Shown here one piece after another: positions 50,493 to 58,125 of a stretch of 64,000 nucleotides of DNA. Under the pieces are notes generated by a model that searched no databases, had not been told where the DNA came from, and saw only the letters and a list, made by a program, of their open reading frames with translations. The DNA comes from Streptomyces sp. Edi2. Lineage in GTDB: Bacteria; Actinomycetota; Actinomycetes; Streptomycetales; Streptomycetaceae. Within the stretch, counting starts at the first letter, position 1. Every line of letters starts with the position of its first letter. The stretch is taken from contig NZ_JBEJGX010000003.1 in the NCBI RefSeq assembly GCF_040253635.1, positions 5,977,501 through 6,041,500 on the forward strand. The letters are read 5' to 3'. A program made the position numbers and the translations under genes.

Positions 50493-50606
50493 TCACAAGC
50501 AACGGAGACAACGGTTTCTTTCCGAGATCCGATGGATCCGTGCTGTACTTGAACACCCTGGAACGGGATTCCCGGTCCACCGAGACGCCGAGAGGAGGCG
50601 AGCCCA

Positions 50607-50930
50607 GTGATCAGCATCATCGAGACCAACAAAATGACCGATCTCTCGGTCGTCGCCACCTGCCCGCTCGGCTCCTCGCTCCTTGGTACCGGTATGTCCG
50701 GCTTCGGCCGTCCGTCCGGTATCGGGGTCGCGCGCCCCGAGGCCCTCGCTGTGCTGACGCGCGGCGAGCGTAGCGAGCGACCGACCGAGGCACCTGCGGT
50801 AGCAGCGGCGGCATCGGCGAATGCCTTTGTCTTCGCGGCGGCCAATGGTGCCGGATCCCGGAAGCAGTACCAGACGCAGCATGAAACGTGGGCCTACCGC
50901 GGCCACGAACCCTGGAGAGATCCAGCCTGA
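50607..50930 (+). CDS. uORF in the wblC leader (107 codons)
   Basis: GTG at 50607 with a strong SD GAGAGGAGG (50590-50598). Protein begins VISIIETNKMTDLSVVATCP; the middle is Ala/Arg-rich with a GERSERP segment from a GCGAGCGTAGCGAGCG repeat. The last codons (YRGHEPWRDPA) contain CCGCGGCC (50897-50904), which can pair with the attenuator's left arm. It is likely a regulatory uORF whose translation state decides readthrough into wblC. The leader otherwise has no second gene. Confidence 0.65.
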   Translation: MISIIETNKMTDLSVVATCPLGSSLLGTGMSGFGRPSGIGVARPEALAVLTRGERSERPTEAPAVAAAASANAFVFAAANGAGSRKQYQTQHETWAYRGHEPWRDPA

Positions 50931-50957
50931 TCGGCACGATCAGGTCGGCACCTTCCA

Positions 50958-50998
50958 GGGCCGCGGAACCCACACCGGGATCCGCGGCCCTTTTGTTT
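50958..50998 (+). terminator. intrinsic attenuator of wblC
   Basis: Perfect 10-bp stem (50958-50967 with 50981-50990), 13-nt loop, followed by TTTTGTTT (50991-50998), the only clear U-tract terminator in the window. It lies 28 nt after the uORF stop and 51 nt before the wblC start. CCGCGGCC at 50897-50904 is a competing (antiterminator) partner for the left arm. Confidence 0.85.
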
Positions 50999-51048
50999 GC
51001 CCACGAGCCCGCCACCAGCCGGGCCGAACAGACGAGGAACACACCACC

Positions 51049-51402
51049 GTGCAACTGCAGACGCACACCCCGTCCGTAGCCACCGACCTGATCCCTCCGC
51101 CCGACCCTCAGGAGAACTCCTTGCTTCCCCTCACCGAGCTCGACGACGAGATCGACCGCCTCGGCGCCGCTGTTCCGTGCCGGACCTACGACCCCGAGGT
51201 CTTCTTCGCCGAGTCCCCGGCCGACGTCGAGTACGCCAAGACGCTGTGTCAGACCTGTCCGGTCCGCGAGGCCTGCCTCGCCGGTGCCAAGGACCGCCGT
51301 GAGCCGTGGGGCGTCTGGGGTGGCGAGCTCTTCGTCCAGGGCGTCGTCGTGCCGCGGAAGCGTCCGCGTGGCCGTCCGCGCAAGAACCCGGTCGCGGCAT
51401 GA
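51049..51402 (+). CDS. wblC: WblC/WhiB7 Fe-S transcription factor
   Basis: 117 residues from the GTG at 51049 (GAGG upstream). Four cluster Cys (44, 67, 70, 76; PCRTYDPEVFFAE and LCQTCPVREACL), the WhiB turn GVWGGELF (88-95), and the WhiB7-specific AT-hook RGRPRK (107-112). It binds a [4Fe-4S] cluster and the primary sigma factor, activating intrinsic antibiotic-resistance genes when translation is stressed. Position downstream of uvrD2 and the attenuated leader are also WhiB7 hallmarks. Confidence 0.96.
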   Translation: MQLQTHTPSVATDLIPPPDPQENSLLPLTELDDEIDRLGAAVPCRTYDPEVFFAESPADVEYAKTLCQTCPVREACLAGAKDRREPWGVWGGELFVQGVVVPRKRPRGRPRKNPVAA

Positions 51403-51716
51403 ACACCCTCAGCACAGGAACGATCGACCGTCCCCTCACCCGGGACCCCCAGAAGCAGGACCACACGATGAACCCCTCTCTCACCGACACCCCCGTCCTT
51501 GTGAACACCGACGCGACAGAGTCGCGGCAGAACAGGAACCTCGCCATGCAACTCATCCCAGAAGCCCTGGCGCGTGCGCATATGCACCAACGCCTCCAGG
51601 AGGCCGAATCGGAACGCAGGGCTCATCGGCTCGCGGCCGCGCGGCGTATGCAGCGGCGCGCCGAGCGCGCGTCGCTCCGTGCCCGCCGGGCGCTGGCGAT
51701 GGCCGTGATGCAGTAA
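51399..51716 (+). CDS. small basic protein coupled to wblC
   Basis: 105 residues from the ATG at 51399, overlapping the wblC stop by 4 bp (ATGA). An internal ATG at 51468 with an AGCAGGA upstream would give 82 residues. The C-terminal half is a long basic helix (ARAHMHQRLQEAESERRAHR, then LAAARRMQRRAERASLRARR). No family recognised. Co-transcription with wblC suggests it belongs to the stress response, but nothing proves it. Confidence 0.65.
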   Translation: MNTLSTGTIDRPLTRDPQKQDHTMNPSLTDTPVLVNTDATESRQNRNLAMQLIPEALARAHMHQRLQEAESERRAHRLAAARRMQRRAERASLRARRALAMAVMQ

Positions 51717-51801
51717 GGCGCTGATGCCGCCACCCATGGGGTCCGCCCGACAGGGCGGGCCCCGCAGTGCGTTGCATCCCGTTTCGCGGGGCCGGCGGGG
51801 A

Positions 51802-51807
51802 TATCGT
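51802..51807 (+). promoter_or_regulatory. -10 box TATCGT, leaderless start
   Basis: TATCGT, then 6 nt, then the GTG at 51814. No SD. Confidence 0.45.
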
Positions 51808-51813
51808 CGGCTG

Positions 51814-52011
51814 GTGGACCAGAAGACGCATGAACGCGCGGAGTTGGCCGACGGGAACACGGTGTGCGCCGGCTGCGGCGCGGTCGCCGAGGGCGCCGGG
51901 CCGACCTGGACCTGCTCCGTCGAGAACGGTGAGCGCCGCTACTTCTGCGACACCTGTGCGCGGGAGAACATCCGGGCCATCGAAGGGCGTCTGGATTCCA
52001 GCTGGTGGTGA
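51814..52011 (+). CDS. small zinc-ribbon protein, 65 residues
   Basis: GTG at 51814, placed at the predicted transcription start; a longer frame from 51724 lacks support. Protein VDQKTHERAELADGNTVCAG continues with C-G and has CAGCG ... TWTCSVENGERRYFCDTC, five Cys forming a likely zinc ribbon. It ends RENIRAIEGRLDSSWW. No family name known to me; conserved small zinc proteins of this type are frequent in streptomycetes. Confidence 0.78.
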   Translation: MDQKTHERAELADGNTVCAGCGAVAEGAGPTWTCSVENGERRYFCDTCARENIRAIEGRLDSSWW

Positions 52012-52033
52012 GGCCGGGCCGAGGCCGAGCCGC

Positions 52034-52100
52034 CGCCGAGGCCGAGCCACCGCCGAGGCCAGGCCACCGCCGAGGCCAGGCCAGCGCCGAGGCCGGCTAG
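52034..52100. repeat. 17-bp tandem repeats (about 4 copies)
   Basis: Units 52034-52050, 52051-52067, 52068-52084 and a partial 52085-52100 share CGCCGAGGCC. They lie in a 225-bp gap between convergent genes; the gap also holds the terminator at 52170-52212. Confidence 0.88.
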
Positions 52101-52169
52101 TGCCGGGTCGGCCCCCGCCTGGGCAGGCGACGGCCTGGGGCGGCGACCGCCTGGGCCGGCTGACCCCGG

Positions 52170-52212
52170 GCCCGTCCCGTCGGCTCCGGCCGGCGGAGCA
52201 GACGGGACGGGC
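52170..52212. terminator. bidirectional intrinsic terminator
   Basis: 12-bp perfect arms (52170-52181 with 52201-52212) with an inner GCTCC/GGAGC stem. Serves the ABC1 gene (-) and possibly the zinc-ribbon gene (+). Confidence 0.8.
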
Positions 52213-52236
52213 CTGCCCGGCGCCGCCGGGTCCCGC

Positions 52237-53676
52237 TCAGACCGTGGTCTCCTCGACGGACTCCTTCCCGAGGTCCGCGCCGATCCCGTCGTCCCCGAGG
52301 GCCTGGATACCGGCGACGTCCGGGCCGGCCGGCTCCTCCTCGGGCACAAAGCCGGGCAGCCACGCCTCCAGCTCGTCGCGCAGCCGTACCGTCGCCCCCA
52401 GCTGGCACAGCACCCCGATCGTGCTCAGGGTCACCCGGTGGATCAGGAGGTACGCGGGCGGCAGATTGAGCTGTTTGCCCAACTGGTGGGCGGGGGAGCG
52501 CGGATCGCCGATCCGGGTGGCCTGATGGCGCATCCAGCCCCGGGTGAAGGTGAACTCGTCCACCAGGGCGGGTTCGATGATCGGCAGGAGGTAGTCCAGC
52601 ACCGCGTCCGGGTCCAGCTCGATGGACTCCTTGACGAAGCCCTCCTCGCACAGCAGCTGGTAGACGGCGTCCGCCTCGCCCTCCAGCGTCATCCGCAGCG
52701 AGGTCCCGATCGTCGGCGGCAGCCCCTCGGGCAGCCGGTCGACGGTGCCGAAGTCCAGCACCCCCAGCCGCCACTCCTCGACCGGGCCGTCCGGGAAGTC
52801 CCCGGCCAGCAGCCGGAAGTTGCCCGGGTGCGGGTCGGCATGCAGCAGGCCCGTACGGGCGGGGCCGGAGAAGAGGAAGCGGGCCAGCAGCTGACCGGCC
52901 CGGTCCCGCTGTTCGTCGGTGCCGTCCGCGATCACCTCCGACAGCGGCACCCCGTCCATCCACTCCGTCACCAGCACCTCGTCGCACTGGTGGACCACGG
53001 CCGGCACCACCACATCCGGGTCGTCGGCGAACTCCTCGGCGTGCGCCCGCTGGGCCGCCGCCTCCAGGGAGTAGTCCAGCTCCTCGGACACCCGGTCGCG
53101 CAGCTCGGTGATCAGCGGTTTGACGTCCATGCCCGGGATCAGCGGGCCCAGCAGCCGGGCGAACCGGCTCAGCTGTGCCAGGTCCGACAGCAGCGCCTGG
53201 CCGGCACCCGGATACTGCACCTTGACGGCCACCTCGCGGCCGTCGTGCCACACCGCACGGTGGACCTGTCCGATCGAGGCCGCCGCGGCCGGCTTGTCCT
53301 CGAACTCTTCGAACAACTCCCGCCAGTCCTCACCGAGCCGTTCCGCCAGTACGGAGTGCACCGTGCTGGTCGGCATCGGCGGTGCCGCCTCCTGAAGCTT
53401 CGTCAGGGCGGCGCGGTAGGGGCCGGCGATCTCCTCGGGCAGCGCCGACTCGAAGACGGACAGTGCCTGCCCGAACTTCATCGCCCCGCCCTTCAGCTCG
53501 CCGAGCACCTTGAAGAGCTGTTCCGCGGTGCGCTGTTGCAGCTCCCGGCCGACGATCTCGGCGGATCTGCCGCCGATCCGCTTGCCCAGGCCCCAGGTGG
53601 CACGGCCGGCGAACCCCAGTGGCAGCGCGGCCAGCTTGGCGGTGCGGGTGACCGCCTTGCGGGGAAGATCAGACAT
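52237..53676 (-). CDS. ABC1/UbiB-family atypical kinase
   Basis: 479 residues from the ATG at 53676 (GGAGGGG 4 nt upstream). Motifs: KxGQ in GAMKFGQALSVFESALP, AASIGQVHRAVW (Ala-rich nucleotide loop), VAVKVQYPG (Lys), SEELDYSLEA, LLHADPHPGNFRLL (catalytic loop) and VLDFGTVD (metal Asp). UbiB/ADCK proteins bind ATP and support lipid or quinone metabolism at membranes; no clear membrane helix is present here. Substrate unknown. Confidence 0.93.
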   Translation of the reverse strand: MSDLPRKAVTRTAKLAALPLGFAGRATWGLGKRIGGRSAEIVGRELQQRTAEQLFKVLGELKGGAMKFGQALSVFESALPEEIAGPYRAALTKLQEAAPPMPTSTVHSVLAERLGEDWRELFEEFEDKPAAAASIGQVHRAVWHDGREVAVKVQYPGAGQALLSDLAQLSRFARLLGPLIPGMDVKPLITELRDRVSEELDYSLEAAAQRAHAEEFADDPDVVVPAVVHQCDEVLVTEWMDGVPLSEVIADGTDEQRDRAGQLLARFLFSGPARTGLLHADPHPGNFRLLAGDFPDGPVEEWRLGVLDFGTVDRLPEGLPPTIGTSLRMTLEGEADAVYQLLCEEGFVKESIELDPDAVLDYLLPIIEPALVDEFTFTRGWMRHQATRIGDPRSPAHQLGKQLNLPPAYLLIHRVTLSTIGVLCQLGATVRLRDELEAWLPGFVPEEEPAGPDVAGIQALGDDGIGADLGKESVEETTV

Positions 53677-53732
53677 GTGCCCCTCCAACTCACACTGTCC
53701 CCCAACCGGGGTTACTCCGTCATTGTGGCGTG

Positions 53733-54860
53733 TCACGGCCGAGGATCCGAGGCGCCCGCCGCACCGGGTGAACCGGCAGCGCCGCAGCCGCACTCCGGAT
53801 GCGGCTCGATCCGCACCGTCTGCACGGTGGCACACGGTGCGGCGAGCTCCATCCGCGCCCCTGTGCACGGCGGCAGTTCACCGTCGAGGAACGTCAGCGC
53901 CTGGACGGCGGCGACCCCCGCGACCGCGGTGGCCAGCGCGGCATCGCAGGCCGGCACCGCGGGGGAACCACGTCCCGACCGCCACTGCGCCAGCAGCCGC
54001 GGCCAGGCCGGCTCCGCGTCCGTACGGCGCAGTTCATCGCAGCGGGCACAGGCCGAACCTCCGGGCAGTACCAAGGGACCCACCACACCCGTGCCCTCGA
54101 TCACCCCCGCGTAAAGATGCGGGATTCCGGCGGTGAGCAGCGGCTCGGAGAGCACGGGGTCGGGGGCGTAGGCACCGAGCCCGTCGCGCGGGGCGAGCAC
54201 CACCAGGGACAGTCCGGGTTCGCCGGATTCGCTGACCGGGCCCTTCGGCCGCGGGGTACGGCCCCAGGGGGAGCAGCGGGTGACCAGCCGTCGGGCGGCG
54301 GCGTTGCGCCGCTCACCGGTCTGCTCGGCAGGCAGCGCACCGGGCATCACGTCCCACGGCTGGACCGTGCCACCGTCGAACACCTCCACCCGGCCGATCC
54401 CCGAGGCCGAGAGCAGCGCCGCGATCGCGGCGCCGACCCGCCCCGCCCCCTTGACCTTGGCCCTGACCGCCCGGCGCGCCCCCATCCGGTCCAGGGCGCC
54501 CGCGGGCTCCGGATGCCGTACCGACAGGGACGCCAGGTCGGGCCGCAGCTGTTCGAAGGCGGCGTGGTCCGCCCGTACGGCCTCGGCCGGCGGGCCGCCG
54601 GCGGTGGGGGCCTCCAGCAGCCCGGCCGCGCCGAGCCGGTCCACCACACCCCGTACGTGCTCGGGCGGGAGGTCCAGTAACGCGGCCTCCTCGATCAGTT
54701 GCTGCAGGGTGCGGGTGCCGTCGATCAGCGAGAGGAAGCTTCCGGTCGCCGTATCGACCGGGCCGACCACCAGCGCATGCGCCGGCGCCACGCCGAATCG
54801 CACCGTTTCCCTGTCCCGCCAGCCGCGCCGCAGCGCTGGCTTGAGCATCGGATGCCGCAT
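53733..54860 (-). CDS. ThiF/E1-like protein, divergent
   Basis: 375 residues from ATG 54860; ATG 54848 is an alternative. An N-terminal ~90-residue domain (DTATGSFLSLIDGTRTLQQLIEEAALLDLP) resembles the RRE/PqqD-like helical region of TOMM-type E1 proteins. The ThiF core keeps the GxGxxG loop (VKGAGRVGAAIAALLSASGIG) and acidic strand end (VEVFDGGTV) but lacks the usual Arg/Asn/Gln adenylation residues. A CARC and a C-terminal ECGCG could bind zinc. Adenylation activity is doubtful. No precursor peptide gene was seen nearby. Confidence 0.8.
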   Translation of the reverse strand: MRHPMLKPALRRGWRDRETVRFGVAPAHALVVGPVDTATGSFLSLIDGTRTLQQLIEEAALLDLPPEHVRGVVDRLGAAGLLEAPTAGGPPAEAVRADHAAFEQLRPDLASLSVRHPEPAGALDRMGARRAVRAKVKGAGRVGAAIAALLSASGIGRVEVFDGGTVQPWDVMPGALPAEQTGERRNAAARRLVTRCSPWGRTPRPKGPVSESGEPGLSLVVLAPRDGLGAYAPDPVLSEPLLTAGIPHLYAGVIEGTGVVGPLVLPGGSACARCDELRRTDAEPAWPRLLAQWRSGRGSPAVPACDAALATAVAGVAAVQALTFLDGELPPCTGARMELAAPCATVQTVRIEPHPECGCGAAGSPGAAGASDPRP

Positions 54861-55024
54861 CTCCGCCCCGTCCTTCGTCGTCCGGCTCCCAGCATGCGCC
54901 GTGTCGCGGATTCCTGCGGAAGTTATCCACAGGCAGGGGGTGCCGGTCGTACAAGCGGTGCACGCCATGGAGTGGTTCGGTGGCGAACCGTCCGCGGGGC
55001 GGGACTTCCCGCACCGCCAGCGGG

Positions 55025-55030
55025 TAACGT
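55025..55030 (+). promoter_or_regulatory. -10 box TAACGT, leaderless start
   Basis: TAACGT, then 7 nt, then the GTG at 55038. No SD. Confidence 0.5.
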
Positions 55031-55037
55031 CGGGCGC

Positions 55038-55661
55038 GTGCCCGCCGACCCTTCCCACGGCCCAGGGGAAACACCCCTGCGCCGCGCCGCCGACACATCG
55101 CGCGGGGCTCCTCCGAGCCCCCAGGCCCGCGGGTCGGGCACCAGTGCCGTCGAGGTGCGCCGCAGCTCACGACGGCGCAGAACGGTCTCGGCGTACCGCG
55201 AGGGCAACCGCACGGTGGTCCTGATCCCGGCCCGTATGTCCGAGGCCGAGGAGCGGCGTTGGGTCACCGTCATGCTCGACAAGCTCGCCGCCCAGGAAAG
55301 CAAGCGGATGCTGGGCGACGACGAGCTGGCCCGGCGTGCCGAGCGGCTGTCCGGCCAGTATCTGGACGGCCGCGCCTGCCCCGCGTCGGTGCGCTGGGTG
55401 ACCAACCAGAACACCCGCTGGGGATCGTGCACCCCCGCGGAGGGCAGCATCCGCCTGTCGCACCGCCTCCAGGGCATGCCGGAATACGTCATCGACTACG
55501 TCCTGCTGCACGAACTCGCGCATCTGCTCGTCCCCGGCCACGGCCCCCGGTTCTGGCGGCTGCTGGAGGCCTACCCCCGTACGGAGCGGGCCCGCGGCTA
55601 CCTCGAAGGGGTGGTGGCGGCCGACCGGCTGCCCCATCTGCCCGTCGCCCGCGACGAGTGA
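55038..55661 (+). CDS. M48/YgjP-like zinc metallopeptidase
   Basis: 207 residues from the GTG at 55038, at the predicted transcription start. The N-terminal ~45 residues are disordered and basic. The core has TVSAYREGNRTVVLIPARMS, VRWVTNQNTRWGSCTPAEGSIRLSHRL, and the zinc site HELAHLLVPGHGPRFW (HExxH with a third His in GH). This is the YgjP/WLM (DUF45) layout, cytoplasmic with no membrane segment. In other bacteria such proteins are linked to DNA-protein crosslink or SUMO-like peptidase folds; function here is unknown. Divergent from the ThiF-like gene. Confidence 0.88.
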   Translation: MPADPSHGPGETPLRRAADTSRGAPPSPQARGSGTSAVEVRRSSRRRRTVSAYREGNRTVVLIPARMSEAEERRWVTVMLDKLAAQESKRMLGDDELARRAERLSGQYLDGRACPASVRWVTNQNTRWGSCTPAEGSIRLSHRLQGMPEYVIDYVLLHELAHLLVPGHGPRFWRLLEAYPRTERARGYLEGVVAADRLPHLPVARDE

Positions 55662-55774
55662 CCGCGGCACTGGACGGCATCCGCCGCGCCCCGGCATCGC
55701 CTGCTGTCGGCGCCAGCGGTTAGCCTGGCCGCGCAGAAGGAACTCACAGCCGGAGCGGGGGATGGACGTTACGT

Positions 55775-57406
55775 ATGGCCAGGGAATTCCAGCGCGGCCA
55801 CAAGGCCAAGATCGGTGATCTGACGGCGGGAACGGATCTGTACGTCGGCGTGCAGATCGCCGGACCCGGCCTGACCTTCGACATCAGCTGCTTCGGCCTG
55901 GACGCCGACGAGCGGCTGTCCGACGACCGGTACTTCATCTTCTTCAACCAGCCCAAGTCGCCCGAGGAGTCGGTCCAGCTGCTCGGGGCGCAGGCCGGCG
56001 ACAGCGAGTCCTTCCGGGTCACGCTCGACAAGATCCCGCCGCATATCCACAAGCTCTCCTTCACCGCAGCGCTCGACGGTGCCGGCCAGGTCTCGCAGAT
56101 CGGCCCCGGCTACCTCCGGATCGTGGCCGGCGGCGAAGAGGTGGCCCGCTACTCCTTCGACGGCAGCGAGTTCAGCACCGAACGCGCCGTCATGCTTGGC
56201 GACTTCTACCTCAAGGATGTCTGGCGGTTCGCCGCGGTCGGCCAGGGCTTCGACGGCGGCCTCGAGGCGCTGCTGAAGAACTTCGGCGGCGAGGTCGCCG
56301 AAGAGGCCGAGGCGCCGGCGCCGCCCACCACGGCACAGGGCGCGCCCGGCTTCGCACCGCCGTCCGGCGCGGCGGCCCCCGCGCCGTCCTTCGGGGCGCC
56401 CGCCGCCCCCGCCCCGCAGCAGCCCGCGCCCGACTTCGGCCCGCCCCAAGCGCCCCATGCCAGGCCCCAGCCCACCGTCCCGCAGGTGCACAACGCGCCC
56501 ACCATCGCCGCGCCGCTGGCCCCGCCCGGTGTGCCCGGCCCGCCCGGGCAGCAGCCGCCGGCCCCGTACGGCCAGCCGGCGCCCGGTCAGGAGCCGTACG
56601 GGCAGCCGCAGACCGCGCCCGGCGGCTTCCCCGGCCAGCAGGCCCCGCCCTACGGTCAGCCCGCCCCGTACGGGCAGCCGGGACAGCAGCCTCCGGGCGC
56701 CTCTTACGGCGGCGGCCAGGGCCCCGCGATACCCCAGGGCGGTGGCCCCGGCCTAGGTGTCGTGCTGGACAAGTACAAGGAGGCCCCCACCGGTCAGCGC
56801 TGGACCCCGCAGAACAGCAAGCTGATCCGCGTCGACCTCGGCGTGGACGGCCAGCCGGTGCTGGCCCGCCAGGGCAGCATGGTGCTCTACCAGGGCAAGG
56901 TCGACTTCGGCTACAAGGGCGCCGGTTTCCGCGGCCGGATCGTCGGCAACGCCACCGGCCAGGAAATGCAGCTGATGCGCTGCACCGGCCAGGGGCAGGT
57001 CTTCTTCGCCGAGAACAGCGCCCACGTCCACCCCATCGAGCTGCAGGGCGACGCCATCTGCGTGTCCGCCGACGCCGTCCTCGCCTTCGATGAGTCGCTG
57101 CAGCACGAGGTCCGCAGGATCGAGGGCCACGGCATCCCCGGTGGCGCCCTGTTCACCATGCAGTTCCAGGGGACCGGCACCCTCGTCATCAAGACCCAGG
57201 GCACCCCGGTCGTGCTGCCGGTCACCCCGACCACCTTCGCCGACGCCAACGCCATCGTGGCCTGGTCCGCGGCCTCGCAGGTGATCATCTCCAGCCAGGT
57301 GAGCCTGCGCCGGCACGCCTTCCCCGGCCACTCCGGCGAGACCGTGAACCTCCAGTTCCGCGGCGCGCCCGGCAACTTCATCGTCGTCCAGCCCTACGAG
57401 GTCTGA
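55775..57406 (+). CDS. TerD-AIM24 fusion protein
   Basis: 543 residues, ATG 55775. Residues ~1-180 are a TerD domain (TAGTDLYVGVQIAGPGLTFD, YFIFFNQPKSPEESVQLLG, acidic Ca2+-binding-type FDISCFGLDADERL). A Pro/Gly/Gln linker (~185-325) has PYGQP repeats. Residues ~328-543 are an AIM24 domain (SKLIRVDLGVDGQPVLARQGSMVLYQGK ... FMIVQ-type end). TerD proteins bind Ca2+ and act in tellurite or stress responses; AIM24 domains are bacterial beta-helical proteins of unknown role. The fusion ties the two families together. Confidence 0.9.
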   Translation: MAREFQRGHKAKIGDLTAGTDLYVGVQIAGPGLTFDISCFGLDADERLSDDRYFIFFNQPKSPEESVQLLGAQAGDSESFRVTLDKIPPHIHKLSFTAALDGAGQVSQIGPGYLRIVAGGEEVARYSFDGSEFSTERAVMLGDFYLKDVWRFAAVGQGFDGGLEALLKNFGGEVAEEAEAPAPPTTAQGAPGFAPPSGAAAPAPSFGAPAAPAPQQPAPDFGPPQAPHARPQPTVPQVHNAPTIAAPLAPPGVPGPPGQQPPAPYGQPAPGQEPYGQPQTAPGGFPGQQAPPYGQPAPYGQPGQQPPGASYGGGQGPAIPQGGGPGLGVVLDKYKEAPTGQRWTPQNSKLIRVDLGVDGQPVLARQGSMVLYQGKVDFGYKGAGFRGRIVGNATGQEMQLMRCTGQGQVFFAENSAHVHPIELQGDAICVSADAVLAFDESLQHEVRRIEGHGIPGGALFTMQFQGTGTLVIKTQGTPVVLPVTPTTFADANAIVAWSAASQVIISSQVSLRRHAFPGHSGETVNLQFRGAPGNFIVVQPYEV

Positions 57407-57421
57407 GGGAGCCCGCACGTC

Positions 57422-58105
57422 ATGAACCAGCAGCAGCTGTCGGGCTACGCCCCGACCCCGCCCGCCGCCCGTATGGAGAACCACGGCAGCGCCATGGTGA
57501 AGATCGCCATGCAGAGCGGCCAGGATGTCTTCGCGCGCACCGGCTCGATGGTCGCCTACGAAGGCTTCGTCCAGTACGAGCCGAACCCACCCGCCGTCCG
57601 CCAGATGGCCTCCCAGTGGCTCACCGGCGAGGGCGCACCTCTGATGAAGTGCTCCGGAGACGGTCTGCTCTACCTCGCCGACTACGGCGCCGACGTGGTC
57701 TGCATCAACCTCGACGGCGACTCGCTCTCCGTCAACGGCACCAACCTCCTCGCCTTCGACGCGCAGCTCCAGTGGGGCGTGCAGCGCGTCAAGGGCATGG
57801 CGAAGTTCGCCGGCCAGGGCCTCTTCAACGTCGGGATCTCCGGCACCGGCTGGGTCGCCCTGACCTCCCGGGGCACGCCCCTCGTCGTCGACTGCGGCCG
57901 CGGCGAGGACGAGACCTATGTGGACCCGGACGCCCTGGTCGCCTGGTCGACCCACCTGAAGATGAAGGGCAAGCGCAGCTTCAAGGCGTCCTCGATGATC
58001 GGACGCGGCAGTGGCGAGGCCTACCAACTGGGCTTCTCCGGCCAGGGCTTCGTCGTCGTCCAGCCCAGCGAGGACAGCACCGACCGGCTCCGGGCCCGGG
58101 GCTGA
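57422..58105 (+). CDS. AIM24 family protein
   Basis: 227 residues, ATG 57422, 15 bp after the TerD-AIM24 stop with GAGGGAG upstream. The whole protein is an AIM24 beta-barrel: QSGQDVFARTGSMVAYEGF, GEGAPLMKCSGDGLLYLAD, VNGTNLLAFDAQLQWGVQRV, GFVVVQPSE. It is paralogous to the AIM24 part of the previous gene and to the next gene. No signal peptide. Confidence 0.92.
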   Translation: MNQQQLSGYAPTPPAARMENHGSAMVKIAMQSGQDVFARTGSMVAYEGFVQYEPNPPAVRQMASQWLTGEGAPLMKCSGDGLLYLADYGADVVCINLDGDSLSVNGTNLLAFDAQLQWGVQRVKGMAKFAGQGLFNVGISGTGWVALTSRGTPLVVDCGRGEDETYVDPDALVAWSTHLKMKGKRSFKASSMIGRGSGEAYQLGFSGQGFVVVQPSEDSTDRLRARG

Positions 58106-58125
58106 GGGGGAGGACCGAACACGCC

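Noticed and set aside
53733..54860. A RiPP biosynthetic cluster around the ThiF-like protein.
   Set aside because: No precursor peptide, dehydrogenase or YcaO gene is present; neighbours are housekeeping genes.
54923..54931. A perfect TTATCCACA DnaA-box sequence, and CTGTCCACA at 48142-48150.
   Set aside because: Isolated single boxes; a streptomycete oriC carries many clustered boxes between dnaA and dnaN, which are absent here.
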